This document shows positions 54,009-64,000 of a DNA stretch of 64,000 bases, in pieces. The position numbers were made by a program, and so were the translations under genes. Position 1 is the first letter of the stretch; every line of letters starts with the position of its first letter. This DNA comes from Brachyhypopomus gauderio (Eukaryota; Chordata; Actinopteri; Gymnotiformes; Hypopomidae): the NCBI RefSeq assembly GCF_052324685.1, contig NC_135214.1, positions 28,337,489 to 28,401,488 on the forward strand. The letters run 5' to 3'. The notes under the pieces were generated by a model. It was not told the origin of the DNA, made no database searches, and saw only the letters and a list, made by a program, of their open reading frames with translations.

Positions 54009-55660
54009 ATGATGGAACCAACCATCCCTGCCATTATGTTTATTTTTGGTGTGATAGGCAACTTGATTGCCATCGTCGTGCTTTGCAAGTCCAGAAAGGA
54101 GCAGAAAGAGAGCACGTTCTACACCCTGGTCTGTGGGCTCGCGCTCACTGATCTCCTGGGGACCGTCCTCGCGAGTCCTGTAACTATTGCAACTTATGTA
54201 AAAGGATCGTGGCCGGATGGAGATCCATTGTGCCAGTATTTTGGATTTGTTCTGCTGTTCTTTTCTTTGGCAGGGTTAAGTATAATATGTGCCATGTCCG
54301 TCGAGAGGTACATTGCTATCAACCACGCATATTTCTACAACGACCACGTTGACAAAAAACTCGCGGGTTTCACGCTTTTCGCAATCTACGTTTCAAACAT
54401 TCTGTTTTGCGCTTTGCCAAGTATGGGATTTGGTGAGGTGAAGATGCAGTATCCGCAGACCTGGTGCTTCATTGACTGGAGAACTAACAAGACTACACAT
54501 GCTGCTTTCTCGTACATGTATGCTGGTGTTAGTTCTGTTCTTATTCTGTCGACTGTGATATGTAATATACTAGTGTGCGTTGCGTTGATCAGAATGCACC
54601 GTAGATTTGTACGAAGGACGTCGCTAGGGACTGACCAAGGAAGAGCGTCGGAGTCGGGCAGAAACCGCAACTTCGGACGCCTGGCGGGTGCTGAACTCCA
54701 GATGGTCGTTTTGCTCATAGCTACATCTGCCGTGGTCCTCATTTGCTCCATTCCAATTGTCGTAAGTTTCTCGTCTCCTGGTTTGTTTCTCTTTTATATC
54801 AAGGTGTTTATTTAAACGGAAAAATGTTCCATACATTAACTGAACGTTTAGCAAAAACGTGTTCATTGTGTTCATACTAGACTGCGTCACAGGGCCATAA
54901 CGTGTTACAGTTTTTTTATGATGGATTTTACCCTGCTATCATAAAACAAGGTCCTTTCAAAACTTGACAAGCAGTCAAGTGTTCTTTAGTATTAGCATAT
55001 TATGCAGGTGCCAGCTAAGTTTTTTTCCCCATTATTTAAAAATATCTCATCTCTGTATGTCTCTCTCTCTCTTTTTTCTATCCAAAGGTGCAGGTGTTTG
55101 TCAACCAAATGTACAAAGTTCCCGTGGAGATAAGGCTGGATAAAAACCCTGATCTTCTGGCCATTCGGTTTGCTTCAACCAATCCTATTTTGGATCCCTG
55201 GATCTACATCTTACTCAGAAAAACAGTACTCATGAAACTTATTGAAAACATCAAGTGTCTGTTCTGCAAGATCGGGGCTCAGGGCCAGCAGAGACAAAAC
55301 AACTTTCACTGTATGGAGGTTCAGCAAATGTCATCCATCGGCTCCCGAGACTCTCCATCTCTTTTGTCTCATGACCTTAGGGAAGTCATGAGCGCCTCCC
55401 AGATTCTTCTCTATCTTACTGAAGCCAACGAGGTCTCCTTGGGTGTCCGTCATTCTAGTGAGCATGGGTCCAGCCCATCTGTAGGCCACTCCTACAAAGA
55501 CCTCAGCCCAGACTTCTCCAATAGGAGCAGCCTAGATAGTGAAACTGCAGCCTGCCCAAACAATAGCCTCATAACCAATACCACCCATGCTCCTTGCTCA
55601 AAAGACCAACCTCTTCAAGTCACTTTATCCAATGTGAACTTACAGGAAAAAGGTATTTAA
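54009..55660 (+). CDS. ptger4: Prostaglandin E2 receptor EP4 subtype
   Basis: Two coding exons, 54009-54761 and 55088-55660, give 441 aa as written. Seven-transmembrane rhodopsin-type GPCR: TM1 AIMFIFGVIGNLIAIVVLCK, TM2 with GLALTDLLGTVLASP, TM3 ending in CAMSVERYIAINHAYFY, the prostanoid-receptor loop QYPQTWCFIDW, TM6 VVLICSIPIVV and TM7 NPILDPWIYILLRK. The intron at the end of TM6 is at the usual prostanoid receptor position. EP4 couples to Gs and raises cAMP; the long Ser/Thr-rich tail fits its desensitisation. The N-terminus before TM1 is only about ten residues, with no glycosylation site. The sequence upstream is open in this frame back to 53937 and has NDT and NST sequons, so the true start may be at 53936, one base out of frame (see findings). 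Confidence 0.95.
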
Positions 55661-55790
55661 CGCTACAGCAAAATATGGCAGCATGCTTAAGCCAGTTTGA
55701 CAGTGTTCATGGACATTTTGTTCTGAAAAGGGTAATGCACCATATTAATGGTAGCTGTGAAATGCCTTTTGTTTATGCTCTGCTCTGTAG

Positions 55791-55960
55791 GGCAGGGGTA
55801 CCTCAGTGGTACTGGACAACTAATCACAAGGCTGCTGGTTTAAGCCTCCAGGTATCAATGGTGGGTGTCTGAGGACATTAGCTCTCAGTTGCTTATGTTC
55901 TCGCTTCAAGTTGGTCAAAATTGTAAGCTGCTTTATATGAAAGTGTTACGCTAAATGCCA
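55791..55960 (+). repeat. tRNA-derived SINE, about 170 bp
   Basis: The head resembles a tRNA with an A box (tacctcagtggtactgg) and a B box (ggtttaagcc), as in tRNA-derived SINEs. The tail ttgtaagctgctttatatga, then aagtgttacgctaaatg, matches the common teleost SINE tail. It lies about 130 bp past the ptger4 stop, probably inside its 3'UTR. It is diverged, so an old copy. Confidence 0.7.
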
Positions 55961-58900
55961 TACGTGTATATTTGATTTGAGAGCAGTAACAGCATCAATA
56001 GTCTATCAAGTCCAGCTAAAAATATTGCTGTAAGTACTAAAACTGCACTTTGCGTGTAAATTTGTAAAAAAATAAAAATGTTTTGCAAAAAAATACAAAT
56101 AAAAAAATAAAATAAATAGGCCCAGTCAGGTCAGGTTCACAGAAGGGTACTCTACAAAACTTTCCAAACTTGCCAAGTATGATATAGACTGAAAACATGT
56201 TTATTTTTCCAGCAAGGTTCAAACTTGTCAGGTCATGATCATCAGTGAACCACACTGGAAATAACCAAGCAAAAAAATATTTGCGCGAATCCAGCTCCCA
56301 AAAGAACAGTCTTGTTTTTGGAATAAATTAATACATGTGATCTGCAATGTTACCTTAATGGGACCATTAAAGCCTCGACAAGCATTGAGATTACAGCATA
56401 TGATGCACCTTCAAAAGGAACTTGAGGAACCTGAACATCTTGTAAAAGACAGCATCATATTACCTGAAGACATAAGTACACATTGTGAATCAGAATCAGT
56501 GGTCATCTTCTTTGGTCTTAGTCGTACTGTACATAAGCTTTAATAAGCTTAAAGCTGCTCTAATGAAGTCATTAATTTATCAGTGAAATAAAGACTAGTT
56601 AGGGAAGCTTTCATGAGCAGTTATTTCATGCCATTCTTGCAGACTTTACTATACTTGATGAACCTCAGCCTTCAAAACTGACTCATTAAGTATGTACTAT
56701 ACAAAGGGAGAGGGTTGACTCTCTTTGTAGTGGTATTACACTATCCTACTATTTGTGGCAGTGGAATTGCCTAGTTGTGCCTAATCATGTGACCTTAGAA
56801 GAGTGTATATGGATGTAAAAAAAAAATATTTGACGATTTACTACTGATGTCTAAAAACTGTATATTTGAACAATTGTTTATTTGTCTTGTATTCCTGTTT
56901 AAACAGTTTAAAAGAGTGAGCATTGTTCTCACTTTTTAAACTTCTTAGATAATTTTGGTAGTTGGTAGTTAATGGTAGCTAGTGGCTATTTTTTCCCTGC
57001 CCAGTTCTGATGTTAATGCTGCTTTATAGGGATAAAATGCACTGTTGATCAAATAAGGATCCCCACTAATTCCCAAATGCCAAGCATTCTGTGTCCTTCT
57101 CAAATGTCCTAGCCTTCAGTAGAGTGTTGAAAATATGTATGAGATTTGGGTCTCTGTTGGACAAACTACTCCTCGGGTGCTTATCAAATATCAAAGACAT
57201 GGAAAAAAATATATATATTAGAGTTTATGTTTCTCTATTCACTTGGGAAATGCAATTAGTTTCTATATTTGCACATTATTACAGAAGAATTCAAACATAT
57301 TTGTGATATACATAGTTCTGATTCATTTAAAAAATCCTTTAATATGAAGTCACAGTGATTTATGTTTCCATTATGCTATACCTATAAACATTTAGATCAA
57401 GTATATTTATGGTCTTGATTCTTATTTTTTTAATCTCTTCTTGTCTGTAAAATTGCCTGAAAGTTTTGGCCCAAGACTCAATTGTCTGTGACTACATCTA
57501 GAGTATGAGCAGACAGCACAACTCATGCTTCCCAGCTGAAGAGCCAGCCAGGACCAGTGACACATAAACTGACATTTCCAGAGTTTCATGCGAGTAACTT
57601 GTTAACCTCCAGGACCCACAAATTCTAAAACATATATAAAGTTTGGTATGGGGACATAACTGCTTGAATCATGTTGGTTAAAGCTAGTTTCCATACTAAG
57701 CACACTCTTGTTATTGTTTATAAATATCATTCCCGTGTGAATCACAATCTTTTCTCAGCAATCTTTTCTCAGTCCCAGGAATCCAACACATAGTGTTAGG
57801 GCTTTGCTCTACTAGTCTGTTCTACCAGATGAGCTGCAAAAAGTGCAGCTTTATCGAACTTTAATGATTAAAGAAAAAAATGGTTGAGAGCTGGCCTTCA
57901 AATGAATGATGACGAATGTTATCTACAAATTACACATTATCCACCATCACTGATTTCCCTTGAAATGGCAATGGTGTAATGGATTAAGCTACTTAGTCAC
58001 CAGAATAGAATTACAAAGGACAGACAACCTGCTTTAGGAAATTACACACACTGTGCAAAAGCATTCAATGGGTTTGTAGGGTGATGGATTGTTCATAATT
58101 TGACATTAGAGGGCTGCTCTGGTGGCATTAATGTTGTCCTTCCCTGACATATTTCTCTCTGTAAAGGTTATGTTGTTAAAGAGTCAGCGCAAAACTAGAA
58201 AAAGAATGTTTTTATGTAGGTAATACATCACCACAGCTTTAACTTTATTTCAGAGAACACACAAGGCCTGAAATGACCACAAACACCAAGCAATTTCTGC
58301 TTTGTTCTAGATTTCTGTGGTGTCAAAATCTTAACACAAGAGAAGAAAGTCAAATGTAATTAAAAATATATATAGCAGCCAATGATGCATAAAATACAGT
58401 CCTATATTTGAGTAAAAATAAACACACTTGGTAAAATACTCCCCTGGCTGATCTATCTGCGTCAAGATAAGAAACCTGTTTTGGAGACGAGGTCGAGACC
58501 GCTGCAGTGCACAGATGCCCCCGGGCAACACAGCACTACAGCCATCTGCCACTTTAATGGTGCTACACGTAGCTACACGGCTGTAGCTAGCGGTGGCTCT
58601 TATGTAGTTTCAACAGGTCAAGCGAATTAGCCCATTAAAATTGTGCTGCCCTACAGGTAATTAGCTTAGGTCAAGTATTGCTGCACATTGTTTTGCATTT
58701 TTATATGTTAGAAAATATTGATGTTGCTTTGAAATAGTGGGGTGAATGTAAAACGTTTTCGAAAATGGAAGCATTAATAACATTCCAATTTGAAGAAAGT
58801 ATTTAACAAATACAGAAATCAATTACATTTTATAGTTTATCTGTGTGTGAGTGTGCGCGCGTGTTTTTGTAATTGTGTATAGCCTTGACCCAGGTATGAT

Positions 58901-59777
58901 ATACAGGAAGTATTATGTGATGAAATTTTTGTGTACTAATGTGTACTAATGTCCTTCAAGTAACATAAATCACAGTGTAATTATAAGAACAGAAGTAACC
59001 ATACGGGTACAGTGAGCATTTGTTTCACTCACCAGTTCTTTCCTTCACGCCATATCAAAGGCCTGATTTGACCTGATTTCCAGTCTAGCCTCTGTAATTG
59101 TTCTCAGATTGATCATTACTTGAATTATAACTGAATAAAGTTAATAGGGCAAATGTACAAATGGATGCTGAAAATAACCTTTCAGAAGCTGAAAAAAGCC
59201 TGTACAATAATTTTATCATTGCTGAAAAACACAGCAAGTCTTTAGTAATTTGACCTCTGGTGAATGTCTCCACCATCTGGCAGAATATATAATAACTGTA
59301 AGATCACAATCTTCATAGTACAAAAATGTTAATTTATTTGCATGATAATGGAAAATAATTCTACATATTATTGTTATTAATTTACATTAATAATGTATTT
59401 GGAAAGCTGAAGATAGAAAATAATGAAAGAGTATAAGATTTTTAATTAATTTTTAAATTTAAGTGTATAGATATCCCCCCTTATTGCTGAAACAATTATC
59501 CCTGCCAGTCAGTTTGACAAGGAAACTCCTCTTTCAGTCTAGCCCTCCTCCAGAGTGTGTCCACATGACTCAGAGGTGGTAAATTTTAATGAGCCCAGAG
59601 ACTGTTACAGCTCAGGCTGGGGAAGGCCCTGAGAACGCTCTGGTGCCCAGGAGGCCTAGCGCCTACTCCATGACCTGACCCTCTGGCAGGTCTCCCCAGC
59701 ATCACAGGTCAGCCGGGCTGTCCTTCACTGGACACATAGCCGCCAGTTAAAGTTACAAGGCAGTAAATAAATTAAAG
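55961..59777. other. Intergenic between ptger4 and loxhd1
   Basis: The first part is probably ptger4 3'UTR (several AATAAA within 56066-56115). The rest is AT-rich without coding signal. The GC-richer 59520-59777 precedes the loxhd1 start and may be its 5'UTR or promoter. Confidence 0.45.
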
Positions 59778-62700
59778 ATGCCCTCAAAGGGGAAAAAAAC
59801 GCGACAGGCGGACGAAACTGAGGAGGATGACGAGGAGGAGGAGGAGAAACAATCAAAGTTGACCAAGAAGGGGAAAAGTAGAAAGAGACAGGAGAGCCTG
59901 AGGCAGACAGAGACGGACAGCGATGCGCCTGATGTGAGGACAAGCAAGAAGAGTGAAACTGTCAAAAAAAGCAAGAAGAAAGACAAGAACGGGAAGAAAT
60001 GTAAGAAAGAACATGAAGATGAAGGAAAGGATGAGCAGGGGAGCAGAAGCGGGAGCTCGAGTGAAGATGAACGCAACAACAACCAACAAAATGGCAGCAA
60101 ACGCAAGTCCAGAGGAACTGAGAAGCTTCCCGATGTAGTTCAAGGGAGTGAAGTGAGTAAGAAGGGCTCAAAGAAGAAATCTGTGAAGAAAAACCCAGAG
60201 TCTGTCATGGGCTCAAAGGACAAGAAGGCCAAGGACGAAGGCAAGAAGAAGAAAAGGGCCGAGAAAGAGGAGGAAGAGGAAGAGGGCGACTCTCCAAAGA
60301 AAAAGAAAGACAAGAAGGGCAAGAAAGGTTCCACAGACAGCGATGATGAGGGGAAAAAAAGCAAAGGCAAAAAAAAGAAAACCAAGACTGTGGACTATGT
60401 AGAGATCTATGAGAATGAACTAAGGAACTACGAACCAGAGAAGGTTGAGAACTACGAAGATGAGTACCACAAGAAGAAAGGTAAGGTCTCTGCAATTTTC
60501 CTTTATCTTCTTTTCTTCACTTCTTCAACCTTCAATTCATCAGCCTAATGCATTTGGAGTAGTATATGTTCAAATCTTTCGGTTATTTTCCATGCTTATT
60601 TTCTGTCAAAACGTCCTCTTCTCAAACATGAGTGTTTGAGCGATGTGCTGGGTGACGTTCCCATATATGAATTCTGTATATAAATTATTCACACAGGCTC
60701 TTCCTAGAATACCTTCTGTTTGAATCTGCTGACACTCAACACCAATAAGTCTCAAACACTTTCACCTGTCAATCCATTCACCAACAGTGTATGAAGTGGT
60801 CACTGTCACAGGAGATGTGGCAGGGGCAGGCACAGATGCCAACATCTTTGTCACTCTTTTTGGTGAATATGGCATCACTCCTAAGTTGCACCTTGCCAGC
60901 AAGTGAGTGTACATCTGATATCAGATCTATTGGAAATCCATAATCAGTCGTAGATCAGTGATGTAGACCTAATCATACATGTCTTATAAAGTTTACTACA
61001 ATTGACCCGATGGTCTGACTGTGGTTTAAGTTTGTAAATGTTTAACATTATTCTTAAATTATTAAGGTTTCACAATGTATCATGTTTTTGATAATCTAAT
61101 GTAACGTTACCTTTTCGTTTTTCCCCACACCTGCAGCACTGAAAAGAGGTATCTGCATGGTGTACTCCCTTTCATACAAGAGACACCAGTATAGACAAAG
61201 ACTGTGTTGTGGTGTTTACTGAAGTTCCTGTGCACATGATATTCTAGAACCTTCCATTAAGAACCATTGGTTTAATTAGATGACGTTCTCATTAATAAAG
61301 AGCAGCTGTCTTAAGATTTTACTCTGCTAGCACTACTTCAAATGTTGGAAACAAATACAATATAAACATATGAATAGTTAAAAAAATAAAAAAGATTAAA
61401 AAAAAACAGATAAGATAATGTTTTGAATCATAAAAAAGCAGAATGCCATAAATTATAAATCACAGCATGAACAATATGAGAAGCAAATGGACTTTTAAAA
61501 GTGCATTTGAAAGTGTCCTGATGATAAGGGGATAGAATATCTGTGTGCAGAACGTGGGTGTGATGAACCTGGTGTGAACCCAGTTCCGTCACAGCCTGCC
61601 TATGCTTCAAATGTGCTTCACTTTTTATAGTTTTAGAACATTAGCAAATGATCTTTAAAACATCTACTCGTTCAACTGAATGCATTGTGTGTTAAGCAAA
61701 CACATTTTCAATAGATACATGACACACTGGACATCAGTTGTGTTTTCTTCCTCCAAACATGAAGACTACTTTAAGCTAAAATGATGTAGAAGAATGTGAC
61801 TGAAACATACTCTTAACTATGGAAAACGATGAAATGAAATGATGTAATGTTAGCATAACTTCCAAAGAAAGTGCATTACATTAGGCTTTTGTATACTGTT
61901 GATAATAATAAAAGTAATACAGCTACAGAAGTATAGAACTTCAGGTTATGTATAGAGGATGGTGTTCTATGCATTAAACTGTTGTTTAATGAATTCATTG
62001 TTAAGTTCATTAGTACTAAGTTCATCGTGTGCTAAGTTATCTTAATTAAAATAATTTACTTTTAGATTGCTTATATAATTAGTATCTTGTCTTATTGTCA
62101 TTTGATTTGCTTACAGGAATCGAACTGCTTTTGAGAAAGGCAAAACAGATGTCTTCCGGATAAAAACGCACAATGTTGGGCCTGTAAAAAAGATTCGGTA
62201 TGCTAGAATCACGCCTTTATCTGAGACTAGCTCCTTTGCAGGCTTCAACCACGCTATGAATCATTAATCCAGGTACAACTGCCCCCATTCACTGCAAGTG
62301 TCTCTTCTATTCTGCGTTTGAAGGATTGAGCATGATAATACAGGCCTAAATGCAAGCTGGTTCCTGGACCGCGTGGTGCTGACAGACATGAACAGGCCCC
62401 ACCTACGATACTACTTCGCCTGCAACAGCTGGCTCAGCAGGAAGGAGGGAGACGGGCTTTTTGTGAGGGACCTTCTGGGCACTCTGGATCCCTCAGATAT
62501 GCCAAAGTGTGGGTCATTATTCCGTCTTTATGTCAATGGGTGTCGCAACATTAAGACATTTGAAGTGATCCTTGAGCTGGAAATGCGGGAATGGATTTAT
62601 AATCCTATTATATTATATTATATTATAATCCAATAAGTGTAGTATGTAATAATAATAAAATGTAAATGGAATCCTAATCTGGGAACAGCTACGTTGTAAC

Positions 62701-64000
62701 CTGATTGGGTTTATGCATCTTCTGCAGATAACAAGTATATAGTGAGTGTCTTTACTGCAGACATCAAAGGCAGTGGGACAGATGCGGATGTGTTCATTAA
62801 TATTTTCGGAGAATTTGGAGATACCGGTGAGAAGCCAATCAACTGCAATTCATCATGAGCACATTCACAAAAGAATTTGACAAAAACATGTTTCTGGAAA
62901 CGTTTCAAACATACAAATGCATTCACACTGTGTTTCCTAAAGGGGAAAGGAGACTAGATAATGACAAAGACAACTTTGAGAGAGGAACAGAGGACAAGTT
63001 TACAATTGAAGCACCCAACCTGGGGAGAATAAATAAGATCACCATTGGCCACAACAACAAAGGCTCCTCTGCTGGATGGTTTGTGGAGAAGGTAATGACA
63101 CAAGACAAGCCTGCCCTCCACTTTATCAGTTACAAAAATACCAGGCCTGTTGCTATGAGAACAATCTGTTTACTAGTTTTCCGGCTGCTCGGTTTCCGTT
63201 CACACAAGATTTCTTAAGCTTTTTGGCATATTTACAGACTAAGGGAGAACGATCTCTAGTGGAATAGTTCTTAATGGTGTTATTATCAGTTATCACCAGA
63301 CCTTATGTAAACTTAAAGTATAATTACTATGCACTGATATTAAAATTGCAGCCAGGAATTAACAGGGGTGTGAATGTAACCTGAGTGACTCTGGGAAATG
63401 TTACTGTCTCATAAATTAGCATGATTTGGCTTTAGCCCTGTTTGGTCTTTCCAGTAGATCTCAGTCTGTGAGGTTTGGCCATGTGCCTTCCACACAATCT
63501 GTATCACTCAAACTACTCTGGGATGAGGTCATTCTCTCAGGCAGTAGTCACCTTATCTATGCTGAAAGGAAACACTACTCTACTCTGCTACTCTACTTTA
63601 ACAGATTGGTTTTCCTATTTATGAGACCCACTACTTGGAGATTGGCACAAAGATTGTACACATGAACACTCGTTCATTCTATAAATGGCGTGTTTATAGT
63701 TTATCGGTGATACAAAGGTTTTTATATTCCTAAATATAATGGACATATTCAAACATATGACATATGAGTTGAAATAAAACAGCTGCTTTTTATGACCCAG
63801 TATGTTTTATTGTCATTATCATGATTTTATAAAATTAGCTGCAGGCTTGTTTTAATTTATAAATCACAATAGCAATAATGGCTTTGTTAACCATGCACTA
63901 TTTTAATGCCTTTTAACAGCACTTACGCTGGCTGTGATTGGGCTGTGTTGCTGTTTAGGTGACAGTAGATGACCTGGGAAACAAGGCGATGTATGAGTTC
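59778..64000 (+). CDS. loxhd1: Lipoxygenase homology domain-containing protein 1, 5' part
   Basis: Seven coding exons are in the window (59778-60480, 60788-60902, 62117-62197, 62324-62508, 62728-62826, 62943-63091, 63959 to the edge); all joins keep frame and the gene continues to the right. The first exon codes a highly charged Lys/Glu-rich segment of about 200 residues, then [17 protein letters not shown], which meets the known LOXHD1 start. PLAT domain 1 follows ([58 protein letters not shown]). PLAT domain 2 begins with [20 protein letters not shown] and [25 protein letters not shown]1 is a stereocilia protein of hair cells, mutated in human deafness DFNB77. Fish may have two copies; which one this is cannot be told. 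Confidence 0.94.

Noticed and set aside
61132-61200. An extra loxhd1 exon after ctgcag
   Set aside because: The flanking exons (60902 and 62117) join in frame and match the LOXHD1 sequence without it.

Overview
The window reads as genomic DNA of a ray-finned fish, almost certainly a teleost. The clearest marker is a nonapeptide hormone gene that encodes isotocin (CYISNCPIG followed by GKR), the bony-fish counterpart of oxytocin. Other signs are intron-rich vertebrate genes, AT-rich intergenic DNA with long (AC)n tracts, Tc1-like and hAT transposons, and tRNA-derived SINE pieces. I cannot fix the species. Exon-by-exon reading gives eight complete protein genes and the 5' end of a ninth. All of their splice joins keep frame.

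Layout: (1) 1-2.6 kb: two minisatellites and no gene. (2) 2.7-5.3 kb, minus: ubox5, a U-box/RING ubiquitin ligase. (3) 7.3-12.0 kb, minus: lzts3, a postsynaptic coiled-coil scaffold, with a TTAGGG-bearing minisatellite in an intron. (4) 14.7-16.5 kb: transposon debris. (5) 18.5-24.3 kb, plus: smyd1, a muscle SET/MYND methyltransferase that includes the known 39-nt cassette exon. (6) 24.7-25.9 kb, minus: fabp1, which converges on smyd1, has a GC-AG intron, and carries an HNF1-like site plus TATA box. (7) 27.8-29.0 kb, minus: the isotocin-neurophysin gene. (8) 32.0-35.3 kb, plus: znf366, with 11 zinc fingers and a CtBP-binding motif. (9) 37.6-41.0 kb, plus: mrps27, mitochondrial ribosomal protein S27. 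(10) 41.8-49.1 kb: a repeat-rich block with a 36-bp minisatellite, a decayed Tc1 element with ~220-bp inverted repeats, an 816-bp hAT-type element with an 8-bp target duplication, a Gypsy-family fossil fragment and a large GA/GT microsatellite. (11) 49.1-53.9 kb: a gene-poor gap. (12) 54.0-55.7 kb, plus: ptger4, the prostaglandin E2 receptor EP4. (13) 59.8 kb to the window end, plus: the first seven coding exons of loxhd1, the stereocilia PLAT-repeat protein.

These genes do not form a pathway. They are a patchwork of linkage groups as known from human: UBOX5-LZTS3-OXT (20p13), SMYD1-FABP1 (2p11), ZNF366-MRPS27 (5q13), PTGER4 (5p13) and LOXHD1 (18q21). I found no convincing new biological system. 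The items most worth a second look are the GC-AG intron of fabp1, a likely one-base homopolymer problem at the ptger4 start, the telomere-like minisatellite beside an lzts3 splice acceptor, tandem acceptors in znf366 that decide whether the CtBP motif is made, and the lysine-rich N-terminal extension of loxhd1.
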